Origin: JALOAD01 sp023228995 [NCBI: Candidatus Muiribacterium halophilum]
GTDB taxonomy: Bacteria > Muiribacteriota > Muiribacteriia > Muiribacteriales
Assembly: GCA_023228995.1 (NCBI GenBank)
Contig: JALOAD010000026.1
Location: 1-47,986, forward strand
Direction: 5' to 3'
DNA length: 47,986 nucleotides
A model generated the notes under the pieces. That model was not told the DNA's origin, ran no database searches, and saw only the letters and a program-made list of their open reading frames with translations. Positions within the stretch are counted from its first letter, which is position 1; each line of letters opens with the position of its first letter. This document shows, piece after piece, positions 34,870-42,929 of this stretch. A program made the position numbers and the translations under genes.

Positions 34870-35267
34870 TATTTTAGAAGTCCTGCCCAATAATCTTGCA
34901 TTATTTGTGAAGCTAGCGCAAAATCGCCTGCCAAGAAACTTGTTAGCAAGCCCATTCCTGCACCCAATAAAACAGTTATAACAAAAACAGCAGCAGCCCA
35001 GATAAAGAAGATTTTTATTTTTGAATCTTCTTGCTCTTGCTTTGCCTTTTTTGTTTCATAACTATAAACCGCAAAAGTTGCTACAAAAACTGCTATCATC
35101 GGTGTCCATGCAATAAGCAATTTGATCCACGAAGCACCAAGCTCGCCTGCTGCTTTCGTGGCTTCTTCATTTTGTGTGATTATATCTTCATAATCTCCTG
35201 CACCGAAAGAGAAAGCACTCAAAAGTACCAACAAAATTAACCAATTACCTTTTAAAATTTTCATCAT
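34869..35267 (-). CDS. VirB2-like pilin, first copy
   Basis: 132 residues with GGAG seven bases before the ATG pair. The signal peptide ends near FSFGAG. An acidic spacer (DYEDIITQNEEATKAAG) comes before helix 1 (SWIKLLIAWTPMIAVFVATF), then a basic loop and helix 2 (AAAVFVITVLLGAGMGLLTSF), then LASQIMQDYWAGLLK. The two-helix layout with a short basic loop fits VirB2/TrbC major pilins. The segments SWIKLLIAWTPMIA and LASQIMQDYWAG are identical in the copy at 33903, so the pair arose by duplication. Confidence 0.65.
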   Translation of the reverse strand: MMKILKGNWLILLVLLSAFSFGAGDYEDIITQNEEATKAAGELGASWIKLLIAWTPMIAVFVATFAVYSYETKKAKQEQEDSKIKIFFIWAAAVFVITVLLGAGMGLLTSFLAGDFALASQIMQDYWAGLLK

Positions 35268-35294
35268 TTTTTTACTCCAACCTTTTTTTAAAAT

Positions 35295-35585
35295 TTAATT
35301 TGATAACAATTTTGTATCAAATAAACCGCTTGCGCCATTTGTTTGCCAAAGTTCAGCATTAATGGTTATCTCTTTACCTACTTCAGCCAAAATGAAAGTA
35401 TCTTCATGAACCGAAATATCATCAATTTCCAAAATTGTATTTTGTTTGCCCTCCTTGTCTTGATACTCTTTTCTTTTCAGAAATTGCAATTTAAATTGAG
35501 TTTTAAACTCTGAATTGGGATTATCAAAATCCAACTTTTTTCTCTTTTTATATTTGCCGGCAACTATTCCGCTATATGTGATCAT
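35295..35585 (-). CDS. Hypothetical small beta-rich protein, 96 aa (possible OB-fold)
   Basis: It starts with MITYSGIVAGKYKKRKKLDF and alternates basic and hydrophobic residues in a strand-rich pattern ending LWQTNGASGLFDTKLLSN. The composition fits a small OB-fold or single-strand-binding protein, but no family signature is visible. It opens the pilin/AAA+/HU operon (AAGGAAAAAAC before the ATG), with a TATAAT promoter at 35623-35628. Confidence 0.5.
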   Translation of the reverse strand: MITYSGIVAGKYKKRKKLDFDNPNSEFKTQFKLQFLKRKEYQDKEGKQNTILEIDDISVHEDTFILAEVGKEITINAELWQTNGASGLFDTKLLSN

Positions 35586-35622
35586 GTTTTTTCCTTTCTT
35601 AATTAAATTTGTAATTCATTGA

Positions 35623-35663
35623 ATTATACTATATTTTTAACAAAAAATATATAATAATTTGCT
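35623..35663 (-). promoter_or_regulatory. Promoter of the pilin operon
   Basis: The minus-strand TATAAT at 35623-35628 is preceded by TTAAAAATATAG, the same extended -10 context as at 10731. Upstream lies a degenerate version of the AT box (AAATTATTATATATT). The ATG follows 38 bases downstream of the -10. Confidence 0.55.
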
Positions 35664-35666
35664 TAG

Positions 35667-37559
35667 TTATCTCAAATAAAACAAATTATCGTCAAAAAAA
35701 TGATAATTTTTCATTAAATCTTTGACTAGCATTTTTTTTGGGTATGATTTTGTCAAAACAAAATTTACAACCGGATTTAATTTTTGATAAGTTAAATTAA
35801 AATCTGTTTGAGCTTGAGCAACACATTTATAATAATCTCCTCCAATAAATAACATCATTTCACCATCTTTTAGTTTTGAAAAATTTGAACTTCTAAAAGC
35901 TTGGCGTTTATCTATTTGATAATTGATTTTATCTTGATCATGGTCTTTTTTTCTGCTCTCTAATGATATTCTGTCTAAAGTCCTGCTTGCAAAATGTTCC
36001 AAGGTAACTTCTTCAGGAACTTTTTTCGATAATCTTTCAGCAAGTTCTTCATCTTCATTTTTCATTACGATCAATGTATTACACATATCTAAGATTTCTT
36101 TCTTTTCTAAACCCTTTCCGTCATCAATAAAATCAAGTTGTGCTTCTGACTGAAAATATAACCAAGTTGCCATGCCAAGCGATCTAGCTTTTGACATAAA
36201 TCTTCCAAAGCCGACAACTCCAAATGAACCAAATTCATCGAGCAAAAATAAAAATGGTATTTTAGGCTCAAAACTTCTTTTGATTTTCTTGTCGGCAACG
36301 GTTTTAATTAATCCTAGTATTAACTTACCTATCTTTCTTGCTGTTGCATCACTTTCCATTGTGGGCAATACTATCCACAATAGCTTATTTGATTGTACCA
36401 CTTCAAATAGATCAATATCCGCATCAACTGAATTGAAAATTTTGCCATAGTTGCTTCCCAATGTTGTGAATATTTCATTCCACCTATTTGTGCCGGTAGA
36501 AAAATTATAAACACCTTGGATACCTTCACTGTTTGTTGAATTTTTGATTAACATTGCATCTACATCTTCTACCGGTTTATGATCCTCGTCTAATTGACCA
36601 TCATAATAATTAACAAATTTGTCATAATCAATAGCGCAAGATATACAAATGTATTTCACAAAATCGTCAATATCTTTATATTGATTCTTACCCTCTTGAG
36701 TTTTGATTAAGTGTTTATATGCCTTTGCTTCTTCTGCTAACTTTGTTAGATTTAAATAAGAATTTAGATCTCTAAAAGTTAAATTAAATCCTTCATAATC
36801 TCTTTTATAGACTAAAAGTTTTAATATATTCGTAACAACATTTATCGCAACACCATCCCAAAACGGATCTGATCTATCAATTAATTCACTTAACATTTCT
36901 TTTAACATCAAAACATTACCCTTGTTAAGAATATTAAGAGAATGAGAATTATTTGGATTTGCAAAATTTAAAATATAAAATTCTTTCAATCTTCCATATT
37001 TTCCAACCATCGCATATACATTCTTTAATTCGTCAAGCGTACCTTTCGCATCAACACAACAAGCACCACCGCCTAAACTAATTTGTTGTTCTAATAAACC
37101 TTTGAGTTGTACAGTTTTACCCGATCCAGTAGTTCCTATGACCGCACCCATTCTTTTTATTATCTCAGGATCTAGCAGTACATATCTTCCGGTAAGATTA
37201 TGTTCTTTAAGTGATTTTATACCACTTCCTAAAAATTGTTTAACTTCTTTTCCGAATGATAGGTGATATTTGTTTGTGGGTAAATTTTCTTGAATGACTG
37301 TAAATTTTTGTAGAGAGTTATTGACTGATAATATATACAAAATACCCATTGTAATAATAATCAAGCATGATAAAACGAAACTTCTTGCAGTTAGATCTGA
37401 TATATTATTAAAAAATACGATATTGATATATGACAACATTCCAATGATAGATGATAGTAAAACTATTAAAACAACAAAACTCCTATTTGATTCTAGTGTT
37501 TCTTTATAAGAGGAGTGTTTTACTTTGTATATTTTTTCATTTGATTTAACAATTGCCAT
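35667..37559 (-). CDS. Type IV coupling protein (VirD4/TraD family)
   Basis: 630 residues. Two N-terminal membrane helices (about 28-50 and 60-80) precede the ATPase. Walker A TTGSGKT is at about 146, then CCVDAKGTLDEL, Walker B FLFLLDEFGSFG at about 440, SKARSLGMATWLYFQSEAQL (the sensor-like Gln motif), and ALFxGGD-type ending LKDGEMMLFIGGDYYK. Coupling proteins recruit the relaxase-DNA complex and pump DNA into the channel. It closes the mobilisation operon that starts at 42853, two bases after a membrane protein likely to be its partner. Confidence 0.88.
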   Translation of the reverse strand: MAIVKSNEKIYKVKHSSYKETLESNRSFVVLIVLLSSIIGMLSYINIVFFNNISDLTARSFVLSCLIIITMGILYILSVNNSLQKFTVIQENLPTNKYHLSFGKEVKQFLGSGIKSLKEHNLTGRYVLLDPEIIKRMGAVIGTTGSGKTVQLKGLLEQQISLGGGACCVDAKGTLDELKNVYAMVGKYGRLKEFYILNFANPNNSHSLNILNKGNVLMLKEMLSELIDRSDPFWDGVAINVVTNILKLLVYKRDYEGFNLTFRDLNSYLNLTKLAEEAKAYKHLIKTQEGKNQYKDIDDFVKYICISCAIDYDKFVNYYDGQLDEDHKPVEDVDAMLIKNSTNSEGIQGVYNFSTGTNRWNEIFTTLGSNYGKIFNSVDADIDLFEVVQSNKLLWIVLPTMESDATARKIGKLILGLIKTVADKKIKRSFEPKIPFLFLLDEFGSFGVVGFGRFMSKARSLGMATWLYFQSEAQLDFIDDGKGLEKKEILDMCNTLIVMKNEDEELAERLSKKVPEEVTLEHFASRTLDRISLESRKKDHDQDKINYQIDKRQAFRSSNFSKLKDGEMMLFIGGDYYKCVAQAQTDFNLTYQKLNPVVNFVLTKSYPKKMLVKDLMKNYHFFDDNLFYLR

Positions 37560-37561
37560 AT

Positions 37562-38338
37562 TTATACACTCCTAAATTTATATTTTTTGAAATTCAAATA
37601 ATGAGAATACAACATTAAACCTTCTTTTAAAACATTGCTGTTTTTTATCGCATCAATAGCATATATTAATGCGATATCTTTATCATCTATTGCTACGGTT
37701 TCCAATGTTCCTACACCAATTATTTCATCAAAACAAATTTTTTCCCAACAATCCAACAATAAAAATTCTACACAATATTTGTTGTTGGACAATGCGTTTT
37801 GATAATTTATATGACTCTCATTGTCGTGAGCTACTTTTTTGATCATATCAAAAATTTTATTATACACGATAGATAGATTTGTAATTTCATCTATTGAATT
37901 AATAAAAGTAAAATTATTATAATGCTTGATAGAGAGCAGATTAATTGGTAGTATTTTTTTTTTGCCGTCTTTTTCGTCATAAAAATATACTTCTTTTTGT
38001 TCAACAAGCTCATTGCGGTTATTTTTTTTAACTACTTGGTTTTTATTTTTTACTAAAATATTTTCTACCGGAATATCCCAAAATGTTACCTGCTGTGCAA
38101 CTATTTCCATTTTCTTTTTTTGATATAAAAGAAAAAATATTGAGATCAAACTCAATATTAATAATATATTCATAATTGTTAATGATATAGATTTTAATGG
38201 ATACACAAGCATTATAAACAAAATCATGAGCATTACCCATAATAGTTCTTTTTTTACTTCTTTAAAATAATATTCGATCTCACTATAATAAAAATGAAAA
38301 AAAAGAATAAAAAAGACAAATGTAATAAAATAATACAT
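37562..38338 (-). CDS. Membrane protein next to the coupling ATPase, 258 aa
   Basis: Three hydrophobic segments in the first 75 residues (YFITFVFFILFFHFYY, LWVMLMILFIMLVYPL, ILLILSLISIFFLLY) precede a 180-residue cytosolic domain. The layout recalls coupling-protein partners such as DotM, with a membrane anchor and a cytosolic body, but I see no shared motif. It is placed between a lipoprotein and the coupling protein gene, with gaps of zero and two bases. Confidence 0.55.
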   Translation of the reverse strand: MYYFITFVFFILFFHFYYSEIEYYFKEVKKELLWVMLMILFIMLVYPLKSISLTIMNILLILSLISIFFLLYQKKKMEIVAQQVTFWDIPVENILVKNKNQVVKKNNRNELVEQKEVYFYDEKDGKKKILPINLLSIKHYNNFTFINSIDEITNLSIVYNKIFDMIKKVAHDNESHINYQNALSNNKYCVEFLLLDCWEKICFDEIIGVGTLETVAIDDKDIALIYAIDAIKNSNVLKEGLMLYSHYLNFKKYKFRSV

Positions 38339-38650
38339 CTATAAAGTCCTTAGTGAATCATTTTGACTATTTATACTATTCAAATTTTTGTATTCTTCTA
38401 AATTTTCTAGTTTTAATTGTTTTGTGTGCTTAATATACAACTCATTGATATTGATATTTTTTTGATGAGAATTGTTTATATGAGTGAGTAATTGTGAATA
38501 TTTACTACTTAATTTATTATCTTTTTGATAGTAGTTTTGTATGATTTGTTGTGTAGCAACTTGCAATTGAGGTGCATCTACGCAAGGCGGAGGGCAAGCA
38601 AGTAAAAAATTTGTTAAAATTAATATTGCTATAACTGCTTTTTTTATCAT
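38339..38650 (-). CDS. Small CPPPC lipoprotein or exported helical protein, 103 aa
   Basis: The signal ends LTNFLLAC, which fits a lipobox (Cys19), directly followed by PPPCVDAPQ. About 75 residues of helix come next. It repeats the plan of a close cysteine pair plus helix seen at 29472 and 34558. It adjoins both neighbours without gaps, inside the mobilisation operon. Function unknown. Confidence 0.5.
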   Translation of the reverse strand: MIKKAVIAILILTNFLLACPPPCVDAPQLQVATQQIIQNYYQKDNKLSSKYSQLLTHINNSHQKNININELYIKHTKQLKLENLEEYKNLNSINSQNDSLRTL

Positions 38651-39223
38651 TTATCTAACCTTTCTAATTTTTGTATTAGTTTCTTGAGTATCTTGCACGG
38701 TTGTGATTTTATTTTGTTTTTCTAGATACTCTTTTTGTTTGTTAAATGTATCTATTGTTAGATCTAAGAATGTATGTAAGTTTTCTTTGTTATCCCATGC
38801 TCGAAAATTAAAATCATCTTTTATTTCACATTGACTATTTTCGTCAAAATAATTTAGAAATATTTTATGTTTTCCATCTCCTAAATAGTGTCTAGCAATT
38901 TTTACAGAAGTATCCCCAAAATCAGTTTTATGCAAATAATTTTTAATGTCATTGAGTAAGGTTGGATTTTCTTCGTAATCGTCTAAATAGTTTTGTGACA
39001 TAGAAGATATAATATCTTGTGTTTTGCTTAACCAATAATTATTTTTTGAGATAAAATCTCTAACTTTGTTATCTTCTTTAGAAGTTATATCAAAAGCAAC
39101 AATACTACCACTATTACTTAAATCATCATCTTTTGTTACTTCAAAGTCTATACCAATTTCTTTATCAATAAATTTAGTAACTTGTTTGATATCACTTACA
39201 ATATATTCTTCGGTTGTTGTCAT
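38651..39223 (-). CDS. Cytosolic protein with NTKIRKVR tail in the relaxase operon
   Basis: 190 residues, acidic, with no signal peptide. The start overlaps the upstream stop (ATGA), with AAAAGG before it. The C-terminus TQETNTKIRKVR is strikingly like ETANTKVRKQK of the unrelated 320-aa protein at 17859. Basic C-terminal tails are known recognition signals for type IV coupling proteins, so both may be secreted with the DNA; this is inference. The body is not recognised. Confidence 0.55.
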   Translation of the reverse strand: MTTTEEYIVSDIKQVTKFIDKEIGIDFEVTKDDDLSNSGSIVAFDITSKEDNKVRDFISKNNYWLSKTQDIISSMSQNYLDDYEENPTLLNDIKNYLHKTDFGDTSVKIARHYLGDGKHKIFLNYFDENSQCEIKDDFNFRAWDNKENLHTFLDLTIDTFNKQKEYLEKQNKITTVQDTQETNTKIRKVR

Positions 39224-39504
39224 CTTATTTTCCTTTTGAGTTTATTGTCGCCGGTTTTTTCTATAGTTGATTTTATCTCTTCGTCATCAACTATGCTTTT
39301 GCCAGTCAAAAATCTATCAAGTTTTTCTTCTGATTCAAAATCTGCAAATACCTTAATGTTTTTGCTACCAATAGTAGCAAAATCCAACGCATCATTGTAA
39401 CTATTAAAAACCCTATAATGAGTTCCTTCGTGGTTATAGTATGCCATTCCGTTTGGAAGTTCGTGAATTGAACGAGAAGGTGTTATATATTTTTCTTTTA
39501 TCAT
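39220..39504 (-). CDS. Small protein sharing its C-terminal module with the relaxase
   Basis: 94 residues from ATG 39504 (GGAG six bases upstream). An alternative start lies at 39510. Residues 63-89 (LTGKSIVDDEEIKSTIEKTG and flanks) are identical but for one residue to residues 350-376 of the relaxase encoded just upstream. They are then followed by a basic tail KRKIR. The N-terminal 60 residues (HELPNGMAYYNHEGTHYRVF) are unrelated to the relaxase. The shared module is also near-identical in DNA (39248-39320 against 39588-39660), a recent duplication. A substrate signal moved onto a second cargo is one explanation. Confidence 0.6.
   Translation of the reverse strand: MIKEKYITPSRSIHELPNGMAYYNHEGTHYRVFNSYNDALDFATIGSKNIKVFADFESEEKLDRFLTGKSIVDDEEIKSTIEKTGDNKLKRKIR
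39248..39320 (-). repeat. 73-base direct repeat, copy 1
   Basis: Identical to 39588-39660 except for one base (A/G at 39304/39644). Both copies are read in the same frame of their genes and encode the same C-terminal peptide module. Confidence 0.95.
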
Positions 39505-39517
39505 TATCATCTCCAAC

Positions 39518-40705
39518 TTATCTTTGTCTATTTAAAAATTTTTGTCTTTGCATTTTCATCTGTTCGAATGATTCAATAAGTTTGTCATCGCCGGTTTTTT
39601 CTATAGTTGATTTTATCTCTTCGTCATCAACTATGCTTTTGCCGGTCAAAAATCTATCAATTGATTTTTCTAATTCTTCTTTTGATTTTTTATACTCATC
39701 ACTTTGTTCATTTAATAAAAACATTAAATACTCCTTCAATTGTTGTTCTTCATCGCTTCTTCCGCTTCTAGCATATCCATGGCTTTCTCTCTGCCGTCGC
39801 AAATCTCTATCGGATTGGCTTTCAACTCTTCCTCTGCCGAATCCCATGTTATTTCTCTCATCAGTTGGCAATAACAAAATATATTTTTTACTCGTTTTAT
39901 CCAAGTCGCGCTTGGACAACTTTGGCAAATCGTCAATCTTGGATATTTCGGATATTGTAGTTGATTTAGTTCGGGATCTTTCACCATCTGCAATGTTGTC
40001 GAATAATGGAATTTGTTTTCTTCTATCTCTTTCTTTATCAAAAGTTGCATTTTCATTTTGTTCATGTTCGTTGTTTCTGTCAATTTTATCTCCTTGAATT
40101 GGGATTGAATTTAATTTTTTAAAGATTTCAGATTTTAGTTCTACAATATTTTCGTTCGTTAAGTTAGTTTCGTGTAATTTTTCTTTCACAGAAATATTTG
40201 ATAATCTTTCATATTCATCAACTTCAATTTGTATATTTTCTTTCATTGCTTTGATAAATACATCTTCATTGTTGCTGTAACCATTGTGAACTAAAAAATT
40301 ACCAAAATTACGAGAAATATCTGTATCTTCAGTATTAATCCATAAATGAACATGATCACTATTTTGTGTTTGATCCGCAGGGTGATATTCAACAATTCCT
40401 GCCACGCCAAGATTTTCAAGATGATTTTTACAATCTATGAGCATATTTTTAATGTCATCATGATTTGCATATCTTAAATTCATCACATTAAAGATCATGC
40501 GATATTGAATTCCGTTTTTTCGTGCAACTTCTAGTATATTTTTTTTAGTTCTTATGAGTTTATTGTCGTCTGTCGTTGCCAATAAACTACCTAAAAGATT
40601 TAAATCTCCAATAAAATTACCATCTTGATCATAGCTAATTTCTGAATATTCTGTATATTCATAATTTCTCAGAAAAGAACCACTGTTTATACCGATTGTT
40701 GCCAT
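39518..40705 (-). CDS. HUH-type relaxase candidate (mobilisation protein)
   Basis: 395 residues. The N-terminal 130 residues hold candidate catalytic Tyr at 15, 17, 20 and 25, and the metal motif HPADQTQNSDHVHLWIN (His108, His118, His120). This matches the H-x-D..HxHxxxN motif III of conjugative relaxases that nick oriT and stay attached to the strand. The rest is charged, with an R-rich stretch (GRGRVESQSDRDLRRQRESH) and a C-terminal module shared with the next gene, ending in a basic MQRQKFLNRQR tail. It is compact for a relaxase and is not clearly MOBP, MOBQ or MOBF. It lies seven bases after the 713-aa gene. Confidence 0.7.
   Translation of the reverse strand: MATIGINSGSFLRNYEYTEYSEISYDQDGNFIGDLNLLGSLLATTDDNKLIRTKKNILEVARKNGIQYRMIFNVMNLRYANHDDIKNMLIDCKNHLENLGVAGIVEYHPADQTQNSDHVHLWINTEDTDISRNFGNFLVHNGYSNNEDVFIKAMKENIQIEVDEYERLSNISVKEKLHETNLTNENIVELKSEIFKKLNSIPIQGDKIDRNNEHEQNENATFDKERDRRKQIPLFDNIADGERSRTKSTTISEISKIDDLPKLSKRDLDKTSKKYILLLPTDERNNMGFGRGRVESQSDRDLRRQRESHGYARSGRSDEEQQLKEYLMFLLNEQSDEYKKSKEELEKSIDRFLTGKSIVDDEEIKSTIEKTGDDKLIESFEQMKMQRQKFLNRQR
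39588..39660 (-). repeat. 73-base direct repeat, copy 2
   Basis: The relaxase-gene copy of the repeat at 39248-39320, 340 bases away. It encodes the segment 20 residues before the relaxase C-terminus. Flanking sequences diverge at once on both sides. Confidence 0.95.
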
Positions 40706-40711
40706 TTTTTA

Positions 40712-42853
40712 TTACATCTTTTTTAGAGTATTACTTATTTGGTTTAAACCTTTGAGCTTTTCGATTTCGTCTGTTAATTTTTTGTTCTGTGGTTCAATTT
40801 CATCAACTTTGTTTTTGAATTGTTGATTAGTTTGTTCCAAATTAATGTTTTTATCCTGAAGTTTTATAATTGTTTCATTTAATGATTTAATTTGGCTCAT
40901 AAAATCATTAAAATTATTTGTGGCATCTTGTTGCAATTGATATATATATGCGTCTTTTTCTTTTGCAGTATTATCTAGTCGCGTAATAGTAATATTTGCA
41001 TTATCAAGTTTATCGACCGTTTTTACATATGTATTGGTTAATTCCTCGAATGTTTCTTCAAGTTTTATAGTATATTCACTCAAATCTTTGAGTTCGTCAA
41101 TCTTAATGTTGCTTTCTTGGATCACTAAATCCAATCGCTCTTTAAATTCCTCTAAATCTTTTGCATGATTATCTTTGATGTGTTCAATATCCAAAACCAA
41201 GTTTGTTTTTTCAATTTCAAGCTTAGCTATCTCATTATCTTTTTCTTTTATTACATTATCAAGATAATTAACTTTTTTATCGTACCTATTCAAAATTTCT
41301 TCGTTTGATGAGATATCTTCTATTTTGTTTGAAATTGCAGTCATTATAATCCCTTCGATATAAGGATTTTTGAGATATCTCTGATTTAAAAGTTCCATGG
41401 ACGATTTAAAACTATTTGTTTTTGCGAGCAGATCAAAAAATTCTTTTTCGTATTTTGGTGCATTCAAATATGCTTCTTCTAATTCTTGTTTTCCTCGGTC
41501 AAGCCATGCTAGTTGTTTTTTGTTTTTTTTATCTTCAATAACTTTTTTAAGATATTCAATATCGTCTATATTTTCAAGTTTAGCAATCTCTTTGTTTTTT
41601 TCTTGATCTGAACTGCTTTTTTTATCTTCAATAGCTTTTTCAAACTCTTCTCCGAAATCAACATCATCAGTCAAAAGTTTTATTTTTTCAAAAATTTTAT
41701 CCGAATATTCATCAATAAATTCTCTTTTGAGTTGATACTCTTTGAACGGTTGTGTTTCATCGATGTTTGAATAATAGAGATAATCTAAATCTATGTCTAT
41801 TGTATTACTTCCATAAATTCTGATTGAAGTTATCTTATCATCGCTAACGGTTATATTTACTTTTGGCGACTGCTCTAAAAAATCTAAAGAAAAATCTTCA
41901 TAAATTTGCAATTGAGGTGCATCTTGTTTTGTTTTAGCAGGTGTTTCGATTCTATTTTTAACAACATCATTAATTTTTGCAGGAGATATACTTTCTCTTC
42001 GTTGACTAGTCATTTCTTTGGATATATTATTACTATCTTGGTTTAATGCAATTAGATATAATTCTTGCTTCGTATTTGGTTTTCCAAAAACATCACTCTC
42101 ATAAAAATTTCTATCCCATTCTCCATATTTATATACCGGTTGAAAGCTGTTTTCATCAAGTTGAATTGTTTGTCTGATAATTTTAGTGAGTAGCCGTAGT
42201 TCCGTATTCATGTTGAAATTGTATGCCTTGAAGGATTCTACATTGGCATTCAGTCCGCTAGTTAATGAACCTTTTCCTCGGTAGCCGATTGAACTCATAA
42301 TATCTTTTGCATCAGTTTTCGATTTTAATTCATTTTCGGTTGGTTTGTATAATGTTTTGTGACTTTCTATTACAGATATTTTTCGATTGTTTTCATCTAT
42401 ATTTACAAATGCAAAAATTGAATTAGTATCAAATTCTTTTTTGAAATTTTGAGAAATTTTGCTAAATTCGGTGTCAGAAAAATCGCTTAGATCATATTTA
42501 TGTTCCATTAAAATATCTGCATTGTTGATAAATTTTTTAGCATTTATAGTTGTAATGCTGTTATCAAAATTTGTTGTCATTCTTGCATGAGCTAAAAGTC
42601 TATTAACCGAAGATAAAGCACTTTCGATAAATTGTTGTTTTGTTGTATAATTGGTTTCCACATCAAAATTATACTTTTTTGTTAATTCGTCAAAATCTGT
42701 TTTTCCAACATAAAATTTTTTAAACAAATCTTTTGGCGAAAATGCTAGATCTTTAAGCTGAAACTTGTCAAATAGTTCCGACTTGGGAGTTTCCTCTCTG
42801 CTTCCGCTCACATGAATTTTCTTAACCAACATATTTTCAAAATTTTCATTCAT
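40712..42853 (-). CDS. Large coiled-coil protein heading the mobilisation operon
   Basis: 713 residues, soluble. The N-terminal half (1-330) is mixed alpha/beta (SALSSVNRLLAHARMTTNFD, SIGYRGKGSLTSGLNANVES). The C-terminal part from about 535 is continuous coiled coil. It is not a known family to me. First in the operon with the relaxase, it is a candidate relaxosome accessory or DNA-binding scaffold. Its promoter has the exact 16-base box at 42904-42919. Confidence 0.6.
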   Translation of the reverse strand: MNENFENMLVKKIHVSGSREETPKSELFDKFQLKDLAFSPKDLFKKFYVGKTDFDELTKKYNFDVETNYTTKQQFIESALSSVNRLLAHARMTTNFDNSITTINAKKFINNADILMEHKYDLSDFSDTEFSKISQNFKKEFDTNSIFAFVNIDENNRKISVIESHKTLYKPTENELKSKTDAKDIMSSIGYRGKGSLTSGLNANVESFKAYNFNMNTELRLLTKIIRQTIQLDENSFQPVYKYGEWDRNFYESDVFGKPNTKQELYLIALNQDSNNISKEMTSQRRESISPAKINDVVKNRIETPAKTKQDAPQLQIYEDFSLDFLEQSPKVNITVSDDKITSIRIYGSNTIDIDLDYLYYSNIDETQPFKEYQLKREFIDEYSDKIFEKIKLLTDDVDFGEEFEKAIEDKKSSSDQEKNKEIAKLENIDDIEYLKKVIEDKKNKKQLAWLDRGKQELEEAYLNAPKYEKEFFDLLAKTNSFKSSMELLNQRYLKNPYIEGIIMTAISNKIEDISSNEEILNRYDKKVNYLDNVIKEKDNEIAKLEIEKTNLVLDIEHIKDNHAKDLEEFKERLDLVIQESNIKIDELKDLSEYTIKLEETFEELTNTYVKTVDKLDNANITITRLDNTAKEKDAYIYQLQQDATNNFNDFMSQIKSLNETIIKLQDKNINLEQTNQQFKNKVDEIEPQNKKLTDEIEKLKGLNQISNTLKKM

Positions 42854-42878
42854 CGTAAAATCCTTTATAAATTACATC

Positions 42879-42919
42879 ATAATACCATATTTTTTATAAA
42901 ATATATATATTATTTTAGT
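42879..42919 (-). promoter_or_regulatory. Promoter of the mobilisation operon with exact 16-base box
   Basis: The -10 TATTAT is at 42879-42884 on the minus strand, preceded by AAAAAATATGG. The box ACTAAAATAATATATA (42904-42919, exact) begins 35 bases upstream. The architecture is the same as at 10731 and 1785. Confidence 0.6.
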
Positions 42920-42929
42920 AAAAATTGAC

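Noticed and set aside
39441-40097. Plus-strand open frame of 218 codons opposite the relaxase
   Set aside because: Ser/Leu/Phe-rich antisense of a charged protein, with no ribosome site; the minus-strand gene carries the HUH motif.
42854-42929. Intergenic region before the mobilisation operon as oriT
   Set aside because: Fully explained by promoter and box; no additional inverted repeat or GC-richer nick-like segment.
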